From JACKJA01 sp050297015 (lineage in GTDB: Bacteria; Pseudomonadota; Alphaproteobacteria; Micavibrionales; Micavibrionaceae): 64,000 bases of DNA. The position numbers and the translations under genes were made by a program. The stretch covers positions 124,001 to 188,000 of the forward strand of contig JBNKRZ010000011.1 in NCBI GenBank assembly GCA_050297015.1, given 5' to 3'. The notes under the pieces were generated by a model, which made no database searches, had not been told where the DNA came from, and saw only the letters and a list, made by a program, of their open reading frames with translations. This document shows, one piece after another, positions 16,045 to 23,421 of the stretch (within the stretch, counting starts at the first letter, position 1; each line of letters begins with the position of its first letter).

Positions 16045-18525
16045 CTATTCACACGTACAACCGTTCCACCGATCATAACCTGAACCTGAAGTCACGAAAC
16101 ATATCGTTGACGCAGAAGCATCAGCCGTACAATCACATATCTCACCGGGTTGATGCGATCCCGCTGTTGCGCTGTAATAACTGGAACCGTGCGTTGTCCA
16201 TGCACAAGCATGACAGTCTGTCGTCTGACTGACTTCAACATAAGCCCCCGCTCCACAATCCCATTCCTGATGAGATATCGTACCGGTTCCCGTCAAATGC
16301 GACGGACAAGCGGCAATCAACACATCTTTATCCGGTTGAGGCGCACAAATATCACAAGTCTGCGTATGGAGCAGCGTATTGGCTGTCCAATGCATAAGCG
16401 CCGCCTCTGGAGGAGTAGAAATATTCCCACCGTCTCCGGTCGGACAAGTCCACGAACGCCCCCATAGTTCGTTCGTCCCCGCCGGATAATTGATACCATC
16501 ATAGGTAAACGGCAAACTGGTCGTCCCAAACGGACAAGGCACCGTGTCATAATCATTAACCTCATGGCACGTACACTCCATCGTGTCGTATGTATATGTT
16601 GTGCTGGCCGGTCCTGTGGGTCCCGTTGGACATATCCGATCCCAATTCCGGTCAACGTAACCGGACAACCGGCCCCATCTGCTGGAAGAACCCCCATCCG
16701 AAGGATTACCAAAATAATAATAGCACCGTTGGTAATTATTATTCACTCCAGAATCCGGCACACAACCACAATATTCTGCATTGTTATCATATATGGTGTT
16801 CCACTGGTGATCGGTCTGAGGACAGCGATGCACATAAATTCTGAGACGATCCCCAGTCAATCCACCATCGCAACTACTGAGATGAACCCTATAATCTTCC
16901 CGGCACCAACAATCGTGATTATAATTATTATTATGATGATCAATGCTGTTCACTGTTGCCAGAGTCGCCGTCACAGTTGTCTCAGCCGGTCGGGATCCTC
17001 CCGTTGATTCAGGATCTCCCGGAAAGCTGGAACTGTGAAGCCTTTCATGCGCCATTTCCGAAGCATAATACCCACGATAAGGGCTATGCGGTCCCCACGA
17101 ACCGGCAATACATTGGAAAGAATCCCGCACCTGTGCGTTCGCCGCCGTATCCCCGCAGTCCTCTTCCGTCCGCGCCGCCGCATTCACGTCATCAATATAA
17201 TTTTCAACATCGGTAATTGTCCCGCCGCCGGTAATCGTTGTCCCCAACGCACTGAGCCGCGTTCCTGTATCCTCTACAATAAATGTAACATCAGCGACCA
17301 CATCGGCTTCCGATACTGCCGCGCGGTAACATTTCCCTGAATAGGCATAGCTATACCCGCCGCTATACGTTGCTGTAATGTGGTCGAAGGTTTCACCACA
17401 GGTCGTTGTCACAATAGCATCCGCACATCCAGCCGGTGGCGTTGAATCACAAATAATTTGTCCATTATTATCAATCCCGGCAAAAAAGTTCCCCATCGGG
17501 CAAGAAAAGCTGATCGTTGATTCACAAACGGGCAGACCATTTTCCACCCCTACCAAAAATTCATGGTTGCCGCACATCAAGCCCGTCCCCGCACCGTGAT
17601 GGCCATAAACCAGCTCAGGATCGAAACACCCTGTCCCGTCATGTTCGCAAAGCTGAGCTGCCATAAACATACCACCGGATGAGAAAATCGTACCATTCCC
17701 CGTTCCGGAAGCAATTTCTATACTTCCGGCCGTCACAGGCGGCGCGGCCGTACTTGCCAAACCAACGGCAAGATTATCCGCACTGGTCAAATGAATATTG
17801 CGCTCATCGCTCCCTTGTTTTTGCCACTGCCCACGCCCTACAGACGCCGCATACAAAACCCGGTCGTCAAAACCGTTACGCAATGAAGCCTTAACAAAAG
17901 TCGAATCCGCATCACAATTCTCCCCTTCCGGATCGGGAGCCACGGGACATGTACCGACCTGAACCCCTTGACGCGACCATGCGCCGTCATCATTACGGTT
18001 ATGGCTGACCACAGCAAAATGGGAAGTCCCCGCCGGGGAAATCAAACTATTACCGTCTATATCCTCAATGCTGACGCGCCCACCATTCGCAGAGAACGTC
18101 GATGACACTGTCAAACTTTCAGTCACCGCATAAGTTAAACGGTTATAATGACCATCGAGAAGCGCCTCCTCCGACACGCCCAATTCACGGAAAGGGAGCG
18201 TGCCAATCAAAACGCCATCGCCCGTCAAGACAATGCCCGGCGGCGCAGCGGTGCAATCCTCATAACCGTAGCTGGGATCCCCTAACGCCGCATCCGCAGC
18301 CGCCGGACAGGGATAACGGCCATAGGTCGCACGAAAGCCGCCAAGCGCCTGAGATGCCCTATCAATGGCGCTTTCCGTTTTTTCCACCTTCAGGTTTTTT
18401 ATATGCAGACTATAAAGAGATGCCGCAGGCGCCACCAAAAGGCCAAGAACAACCATGGCGATAGCCATCTCGACAAGCGTAAAGCCCTTGCTGTCTTTTT
18501 TTAGACGATCTATGGATGTTCGCAT
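16045..18525 (-). CDS. giant cysteine-rich prepilin-like protein
   Basis: An 826-residue protein with a class III prepilin leader (KGFTLVEMAIAMVVLGLLV, Glu at +5). Residues about 60-260 match the paralogue blocks of both neighbours (GRYPCPAAAD, VLIGTLPFRELG, RLTYAVTES, SHFAVVSHN, ENCDADSTF, GFDDRVLYAAS). From about 290 to the end it is unlike them: about 38 cysteines by my count, many as C-x-C, rich in Tyr, Asn, Gly, Ser and His, with C-P-x-G...C units near 305-365. This looks like a disulfide-stabilised extracellular stalk or adhesive head. The ATG at 18525 has an AGGAG site 7 bases upstream and overlaps the preceding gene by 16 bases. A pseudopilin of this size is unusual; adhesin or tip protein is my inference. 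Confidence 0.75.
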   Translation of the reverse strand: MRTSIDRLKKDSKGFTLVEMAIAMVVLGLLVAPAASLYSLHIKNLKVEKTESAIDRASQALGGFRATYGRYPCPAAADAALGDPSYGYEDCTAAPPGIVLTGDGVLIGTLPFRELGVSEEALLDGHYNRLTYAVTESLTVSSTFSANGGRVSIEDIDGNSLISPAGTSHFAVVSHNRNDDGAWSRQGVQVGTCPVAPDPEGENCDADSTFVKASLRNGFDDRVLYAASVGRGQWQKQGSDERNIHLTSADNLAVGLASTAAPPVTAGSIEIASGTGNGTIFSSGGMFMAAQLCEHDGTGCFDPELVYGHHGAGTGLMCGNHEFLVGVENGLPVCESTISFSCPMGNFFAGIDNNGQIICDSTPPAGCADAIVTTTCGETFDHITATYSGGYSYAYSGKCYRAAVSEADVVADVTFIVEDTGTRLSALGTTITGGGTITDVENYIDDVNAAARTEEDCGDTAANAQVRDSFQCIAGSWGPHSPYRGYYASEMAHERLHSSSFPGDPESTGGSRPAETTVTATLATVNSIDHHNNNYNHDCWCREDYRVHLSSCDGGLTGDRLRIYVHRCPQTDHQWNTIYDNNAEYCGCVPDSGVNNNYQRCYYYFGNPSDGGSSSRWGRLSGYVDRNWDRICPTGPTGPASTTYTYDTMECTCHEVNDYDTVPCPFGTTSLPFTYDGINYPAGTNELWGRSWTCPTGDGGNISTPPEAALMHWTANTLLHTQTCDICAPQPDKDVLIAACPSHLTGTGTISHQEWDCGAGAYVEVSQTTDCHACAWTTHGSSYYSATAGSHQPGEICDCTADASASTICFVTSGSGYDRWNGCTCE

Positions 18526-19838
18526 TGTACTACTCCTGCTGCATTAATACCTGTGACAAGTTCCCCCTCACCAAAACAGTAAGAATCGGTAGTATCACCA
18601 CCAACCGGTGGATCACTAACGGGAAGGTTTGTTAGAAAACCCGCCATCGTTGTGGGAAGAGCAAATGCCTTCCCCGATGCCGCATCAAGCGGCGCGGCTG
18701 CGGCACCAAGGCCACTAATCGGCATTCCACAAAAAACCTGGTTACTCCCAATTTCAACAATCGGCTCACTGCCTATAAGGGCGTTTTTATTACAATCCAT
18801 TTCGGCGCGCACGCCGCCAATCAATTCAGGCTCAAAGCACTGACCATCCACATCGCACATTGTATCCGCCTGCAAATTCGCATGATTTGCCGGAATAGTA
18901 TCGTCCCCTGCCTGTATATCGCCTTCGACATGAATACGCACATTGGGATCGGGATTTTTCGTACCTATACTGATGATATCCGCGGTCGTCATCGCATAAT
19001 CAGAGGAAACCTGATTTTCAAACCACATCCCAAAAGGAACAGTCGCCTGAAAAGCCGTCAAATCATCATAAAAACTGGCTCCATCGACCAAAGCTTCCGC
19101 GGCGGTCGGCGTATTCGGATCGGCATGCTCATAAAGAAAGAACGTGCTATCATAATCACAATTTTCAGAGTCCAGAGAAGCCGGCGCCGTTGTATCACAT
19201 GAACCGGCAAGAACGCCTTGGTTCGTATAAGCACCAAGGCCGGTCTTACCAAATGATATCAAAACCATATCAAAATTCGAATTATATAGTACCGGAGGCT
19301 GGCGGGTCGGAGGGACAACCGAATCATCATAATCATAAGACCAAACGGTAATACCGCCCGCCGTATCCGAAGTCGAAGCAGCAACCGTTTGCGATTCCGT
19401 AACCGCATAGAGTATTTTATTGTTCCAATAATCCAACGCCGTTTCCGCATCAATACCCAGATCATCAAAAGGCACGCCGCCGATCAAAACCCCATCCGGC
19501 GTTTTACACCACCCCCGCCCCGCAATGGCGGCAGCGCCGGAAACCGCACTCCCGCCACAATTGGAAGGGGGCGTCAAAGCGACCTCCTCACCGAAAGTCA
19601 AACTCCCCTCTACATCGCGAATATCTGCAGGAATCGGATAGCGCCCTTCCCGCTCGACAAAGAGCTGAATAGCATTTTTAAGATCGTGAAAATTAGCAAC
19701 CGTCCGGTTTCTTTCAAGCGCCTTACGCTCCAGATTAGAAAGCAATATCCAGGGTGGCACAAGCAATCCCACAATGATGAGAAGAATAGAAACTTCTATC
19801 AGAGAAAATCCCTTTTGTTCTTTTAAGATACGCCCCAT
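18510..19838 (-). CDS. large prepilin-like protein, first of a tandem set
   Basis: A 442-residue protein with a class III leader (KGFSLIEVSILLIIVGLLVPP, Glu at +5). It carries the set's common blocks: GRYPIPAD, VLIGGVPFDDLG, KILYAVTESQTV, FDMVLISFGKTGLGAYTNQG, ENCDYDSTFF and FYDDLTAF. The C-terminus has two Cys-bounded units, the last being CFGEGELVTGINAAGVVQC at the very end. A GAGGA site lies 6 bases before the ATG at 19838. It is the first gene of the three and its end overlaps the next start, so one transcript is likely. The type IV pilin fold is expected for the first 50 residues only. Function unknown; surface display is inferred. Confidence 0.75.
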   Translation of the reverse strand: MGRILKEQKGFSLIEVSILLIIVGLLVPPWILLSNLERKALERNRTVANFHDLKNAIQLFVEREGRYPIPADIRDVEGSLTFGEEVALTPPSNCGGSAVSGAAAIAGRGWCKTPDGVLIGGVPFDDLGIDAETALDYWNNKILYAVTESQTVAASTSDTAGGITVWSYDYDDSVVPPTRQPPVLYNSNFDMVLISFGKTGLGAYTNQGVLAGSCDTTAPASLDSENCDYDSTFFLYEHADPNTPTAAEALVDGASFYDDLTAFQATVPFGMWFENQVSSDYAMTTADIISIGTKNPDPNVRIHVEGDIQAGDDTIPANHANLQADTMCDVDGQCFEPELIGGVRAEMDCNKNALIGSEPIVEIGSNQVFCGMPISGLGAAAAPLDAASGKAFALPTTMAGFLTNLPVSDPPVGGDTTDSYCFGEGELVTGINAAGVVQCEHP

Positions 19839-20100
19839 ACGCTATCCTCACCCCATAAAGTCGGCTGCGTTTATCCTACAGCATTTCAGCCAAGCCCGAA
19901 AGGGGGTAAGCCCCCCCTGCCGCGCAAAAGCCAAAACATCCGAAAAGCGACGTCGTATACAAAACAGATACAACTCTTCGGAAATTTTAATAAAACTTTA
20001 TCTATCTCTCTTAACTAACATTTTAGGATAATTATCTTAAATAATCGTAAAGGGATCACCAAAGGCTATCATAACACCCCTAGGTTCCAGCCCCCAACAA
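19839..20100. other. gene-free region upstream of prepilin set
   Basis: This 262-base stretch lies between the prepilin set and the XRE gene and holds no gene I can support. It becomes AT-rich toward 20,000-20,050 and includes a perfect 10-bp palindrome GATAATTATC at 20027-20036. It should contain the prepilin promoter, but I cannot pick out convincing -35 and -10 boxes. Confidence 0.4.
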
Positions 20101-20475
20101 TCACAGCGCTGCCACTATGCTTACAATCCGCCTTATCGCCTTTTTCAAGCTCTCATCTCCCACACGCTCGACAAGATAAAAAACGGCCCACGCATCAATA
20201 TCTTCAAGAAGCCCCTTTCCTTCCTCCTGCCCGTGAGATGGCAAGCCGTGAAAAAAAGCATCATAGGGCACATCAAAAAACTCCTTCAAAAGATAAAGCC
20301 GTCCCGCAGAAATACGATTCTGTCCCTTTTCATACTTTTGGAATTGCTGAAAAGACACCCCAAGCACATCGGCCAAATCACCCTGCGTATACCCCTGCAA
20401 AATACGCAAAGCCTCAACATTCCGGCCAATTCGCACATCGACATCCGTTACCGCCCTTGTTGCCACATTCCCCAT
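20101..20475 (-). CDS. XRE-family transcriptional regulator
   Basis: A 124-residue DNA-binding protein. The helix-turn-helix spans about residues 18-72 (LRILQGYTQGDLADVLGVSFQQFQKYEKGQNRIS), the form common in alphaproteobacterial chromosomal regulators. A short helical tail follows (about 85-124) that may dimerise. It is divergent from the S24-type repressor with 95 bases between, and that gap holds two copies of TTTCCAAAATAG that one or both proteins could bind. Confidence 0.85.
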   Translation of the reverse strand: MGNVATRAVTDVDVRIGRNVEALRILQGYTQGDLADVLGVSFQQFQKYEKGQNRISAGRLYLLKEFFDVPYDAFFHGLPSHGQEEGKGLLEDIDAWAVFYLVERVGDESLKKAIRRIVSIVAAL

Positions 20476-20485
20476 AACGCCTCAC

Positions 20486-20531
20486 TTTCCAAAATAGAAA
20501 CTCAATCCTACCCTATATATTTCCAAAATAG
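20486..20531. promoter_or_regulatory. two direct 12-bp repeats TTTCCAAAATAG in a divergent promoter
   Basis: Identical 12-mers at 20486-20497 and 20520-20531 are 34 bases apart start to start, close to three helical turns, so they face the same side of the DNA. They lie between two divergent regulator genes, the usual place for an operator pair. Confidence 0.6.
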
Positions 20532-20570
20532 CAATAGTTACGAGCGCAATTTTCTCTTATATTCAACCTC

Positions 20571-21176
20571 ATGGATGGAAAGTGGCTTAAAACGCAATTC
20601 GACGCACACCCGGACAAAACAAAACGGGGGCTAGCCAAGACATTGGGGCTAGAGCCGCCGGCCATCAGTAAAATTCTGGCGGGAACACGCGAGATAAAAG
20701 CCCGTGAATACAAATGCATGCGTGAGTATTTCGGCCTTCCCATAGACGGCGATCGCGCGACGGCACCGCCCACTGGCTACGTCTTAAAACCGCTGAACAA
20801 TACCCTGCAAGAACCGCTTGGACAGCCGAGAGAACAAGACAACTGGATCATGCCGGCCAGTATTCTTGCGGCGCATACGCAAAGCCCACCGGAACAAATT
20901 AAAATTTTTTCCATTTCGGAAAATGCCATGGCGCCGGACTTTTTGCGCGGCGAGCAAGTACTTGTCGATTTATCGGATAAAAAACCCTCGCCGCCCGGCG
21001 CTTTCATTATCTCTGATGGCTTGAGTCAAATTATTCGCCAATGCGAAATCGTTCCGCACTCCGCCCCGCCGCAAATCAAAATTTCAGCCCGGCGCGAACA
21101 ATATGAAAGCTATACCGTTTCTCTGGACGACCCGACAATCATCGGGCGCGTTATCGCCAAATTGCAATGGCTTTAG
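20571..21176 (+). CDS. S24/LexA-like repressor lacking the catalytic dyad
   Basis: A 201-residue phage-repressor-like protein. Residues about 1-55 form an HTH (KRGLAKTLGLEPPAISKILAG). Residues about 105-195 match the S24 fold: FSISENAMAPDFLRGEQVLVDLS, PPGAFIISDGLSQIIRQCE, IKISARREQYESY, IIGRVIAKLQW. The catalytic Ser expected in the x-S-M-x-P position is Ala here (NAMAP), and the Lys of the usual K-R pair is also missing (IIRQ), so RecA-stimulated self-cleavage is not expected. It may bind operators constitutively or respond to something else. It is divergent from the XRE gene. No phage structural genes are nearby. Confidence 0.85.
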   Translation: MDGKWLKTQFDAHPDKTKRGLAKTLGLEPPAISKILAGTREIKAREYKCMREYFGLPIDGDRATAPPTGYVLKPLNNTLQEPLGQPREQDNWIMPASILAAHTQSPPEQIKIFSISENAMAPDFLRGEQVLVDLSDKKPSPPGAFIISDGLSQIIRQCEIVPHSAPPQIKISARREQYESYTVSLDDPTIIGRVIAKLQWL

Positions 21177-21209
21177 CCCCCACTCCAAAGCGCTAAAAAA
21201 GGCTGTAAA

Positions 21210-22154
21210 TTACATCTGCATAATCTGAATGATTACCGGACCAAGGATGATGATAAACAGCACCGGCAGGAAAAAGGCGATCATAGGAACAGTCAGCTTC
21301 GGCGGCAGAGAAGCGGCCTTCTGCTCAGCCAGCGCCATGCGCTGATCCCGCAATTCATCCGACATAACACGCAGCGCCTTGGACACGGATGTCCCGTATT
21401 GCTCCGCCTGTATCAAAGCCGTTGCAAAGGATTTAGCCGCCCCGGACCCAACCCGTCGGGAGAAGTCTTTCAGAGCCTCTCCCCGCTCGTTCAGCATCGC
21501 CATTTCAGCGCTCAAAATCCCCAATTCTTCCGCCAATGTTGGGGAATGCTCGGCGATTTCTTCGGCAATACGGTCAACGGTTTGTTCAAGGCCGATACCT
21601 CCCTGCACACAAATCAGCATCATATCGAGCGCATCAGGAAACGTCAGGTTAATTTCCTCAGAGCGCTTTTGTATCAAATTCTTCAAGAGCAACTTAGGCA
21701 AGCCATAGCCGCCGAACATGGCAATCATCAAAACAAAAAACACCGCATTGTCATCTATTTCCTTGTCGCCGCTGCTAAGGATCAACATCCCAACCCCCAT
21801 AAAGACAAAGGGCAGCGCAATCCGCACGGTAATAAATTTAATCGGTGCCGAAGGGGAGCGAATCCCCGCCTGCAACATCTGGTCCCGGACTTTATCCCCC
21901 ATAGAACCAAGGAGCTTTTGCGCCTTAAAGAACATCGCGACAGACTCGCGCGCGGAAAGAGCCTCTGCGCCTTTTCCCTTGCCCGTTATTTGCTCTTTGG
22001 TCTGTTCAAAAAGCGCACGACGTTTTTGAGAAATCACATTACGGTAACGATCTTTTTTCTCTTCACGATTAAGGAGCGGCAAGGCAAATGCCATAAAAGA
22101 CAGGCCCGCCAAAAGCGCACTAAGAACAACAATCAAGCTTTCTGATGCCTCCAT
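21210..22154 (-). CDS. tadC: Tad pilus inner-membrane platform protein TadC
   Basis: A 314-residue type II secretion F-domain protein, last gene of the Tad locus. An N-terminal membrane segment (about 5-27) is followed by a cytoplasmic region, two further segments near 105-155, the GspF domain (about 175-275, with FPDALDMMLICVQGGIGLEQTV and LLSAEMAMLNE) and a C-terminal segment near 290-310. With TadB it forms the membrane platform that works with the CpaF ATPase to polymerise Flp pilin. It follows tadB after 13 bases. Confidence 0.93.
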   Translation of the reverse strand: MEASESLIVVLSALLAGLSFMAFALPLLNREEKKDRYRNVISQKRRALFEQTKEQITGKGKGAEALSARESVAMFFKAQKLLGSMGDKVRDQMLQAGIRSPSAPIKFITVRIALPFVFMGVGMLILSSGDKEIDDNAVFFVLMIAMFGGYGLPKLLLKNLIQKRSEEINLTFPDALDMMLICVQGGIGLEQTVDRIAEEIAEHSPTLAEELGILSAEMAMLNERGEALKDFSRRVGSGAAKSFATALIQAEQYGTSVSKALRVMSDELRDQRMALAEQKAASLPPKLTVPMIAFFLPVLFIIILGPVIIQIMQM

Positions 22155-22167
22155 AATCGCGCCTTTC

Positions 22168-23142
22168 TTATACCTTAAAGTTAATCATGATCTTCATGAT
22201 AAGAATCCCGATCAACATCCAGAACGCCGCGCCGACCAAAAGCGCTTTACCGATTGTTGTTGTAAACATCACTTCCATCTGCGCCGGATTGATAAAATAT
22301 ATACCGCCACCGACCAAAAACGGCAGCGCGCCAATAATAGACGCAGAAGCCTTCGCCTCAGAGGACAAAGCCTGCACCTTACGCTTCAGACGAAAACGCG
22401 CCCGGATCACCCCGGACAGGTTCATCAAAACTTCCGACAAGCTGGCCCCTGTCTGTGCCTGAATGGAAATACCGGTAGCAAACATCTGCATCTCGGTCAG
22501 AGGCATCCGGCGTGCCGCATCCAACGTCGCTTCAGGCAAAGAAACCCCCACCTTCTGAGCATCGTAGATACGCTCCATCTCTTCACCGACAGGCCCGGTA
22601 AATTCCTTGGCCGACATCGCAATCGCTTCCGTCACCGGCATCCCGGCTTTAAGGAGCCGCACCATAGCCTCCAGCGCATCGGGAAATTCTTCCAAAAACT
22701 GTTTTTGGCGGCGCTTGGTTTTCCAACGCAGGAAAAACTTAGGCACCCCAAACAAACCGATCACACCCATCATCACAAGGACAAAAGGCGACAAACCAAT
22801 CAGCTTACCAACCATTATCAAAACAACGGAAGCCACTACCGAGAATATCCAGTATTGCGCCACGCTAATCCGCAGACCGGCCTGCTCCAGTTGAGCACTC
22901 ATTGTCACTTTCTTCTTCTCGCCGCTTTCTTTTTCTGCGCCTTTGAGTTTTTTGGCAATTTCATCGCGGCGTTTATTCCGGAGCGCCTTGGGATCTGTCA
23001 CACTGGCGGAACTTGAGCCTCCTCTAATCACGGCCATTGTGCGCTTTTTCTGGGCGTTTTGATTACCCATCATCAGGGCCGCCGCCATACCGAGCGCCAC
23101 AAGAATGATAAGCAACACAATGATGAGAACCATCATATTCAT
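22168..23142 (-). CDS. tadB: Tad pilus inner-membrane platform protein TadB
   Basis: A 324-residue GspF-domain membrane protein, partner of TadC. It has an N-terminal segment (about 3-25), a basic cytoplasmic stretch, two segments near 100-140, the F domain (EFPDALEAMVRLLKAGMPVTEAI, about 150-270) and C-terminal segments. The ATG at 23142 has no visible Shine-Dalgarno: a MITE-like element begins 1 base upstream of it, apparently having replaced the native leader. Expression may rely on coupling to cpaF or on sequences in the element. Confidence 0.93.
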   Translation of the reverse strand: MNMMVLIIVLLIILVALGMAAALMMGNQNAQKKRTMAVIRGGSSSASVTDPKALRNKRRDEIAKKLKGAEKESGEKKKVTMSAQLEQAGLRISVAQYWIFSVVASVVLIMVGKLIGLSPFVLVMMGVIGLFGVPKFFLRWKTKRRQKQFLEEFPDALEAMVRLLKAGMPVTEAIAMSAKEFTGPVGEEMERIYDAQKVGVSLPEATLDAARRMPLTEMQMFATGISIQAQTGASLSEVLMNLSGVIRARFRLKRKVQALSSEAKASASIIGALPFLVGGGIYFINPAQMEVMFTTTIGKALLVGAAFWMLIGILIMKIMINFKV

Positions 23143-23143
23143 T

Positions 23144-23421
23144 TAGGGTCAGGACTCATTAATTATGTCCATTCTGCGCGTTCGTAAATTTTTGATAGAT
23201 ATTTGTAAAAATCGTGCAAAACATAGCCAAAGCTACGTTCAAGCGATTTGAGCAAATAGATACAAAAATTTACCGCGCCGGATAGACGGTTAAACATGAA
23301 AGAGCAATCTACCGCTTCAAACAAGCTTACCATAGCTTTGGCTATGCTTTTACTTGTTTTCATTGTATCTTGCCCTTTCATGTTTAACAGAATTGTACAA
23401 AATTAATAGGTCCTAACCCTA
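23144..23421. mobile_element. MITE-like element with 30-bp-class terminal inverted repeats
   Basis: A 278-base AT-rich element fills the entire cpaF-tadB gap. The left end TAGGGTCAGGACTCATTAAT and the complement of the right end, TAGGGTTAGGACCTATTAAT, match at most positions, and the similarity continues for another dozen bases (ATGTCCATTCTG versus TTGTACAATTCTG). Inside, a second long hairpin has arms GTTAAACATGAAAG / CTTTCATGTTTAAC and a centre CATAGCTTTGGCTATG. It encodes no transposase. Its right tip contributes the TAG stop codon of cpaF and its left tip lies 1 base from the tadB ATG. Related tips occur at 49223, 49302 and 12415. Confidence 0.75.

Noticed and set aside
23163..23381. 72-codon open frame on the minus strand inside the MITE-like element
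   Set aside because: It lies entirely in the inverted-repeat element and crosses its hairpin; there is no ribosome site or recognisable domain.
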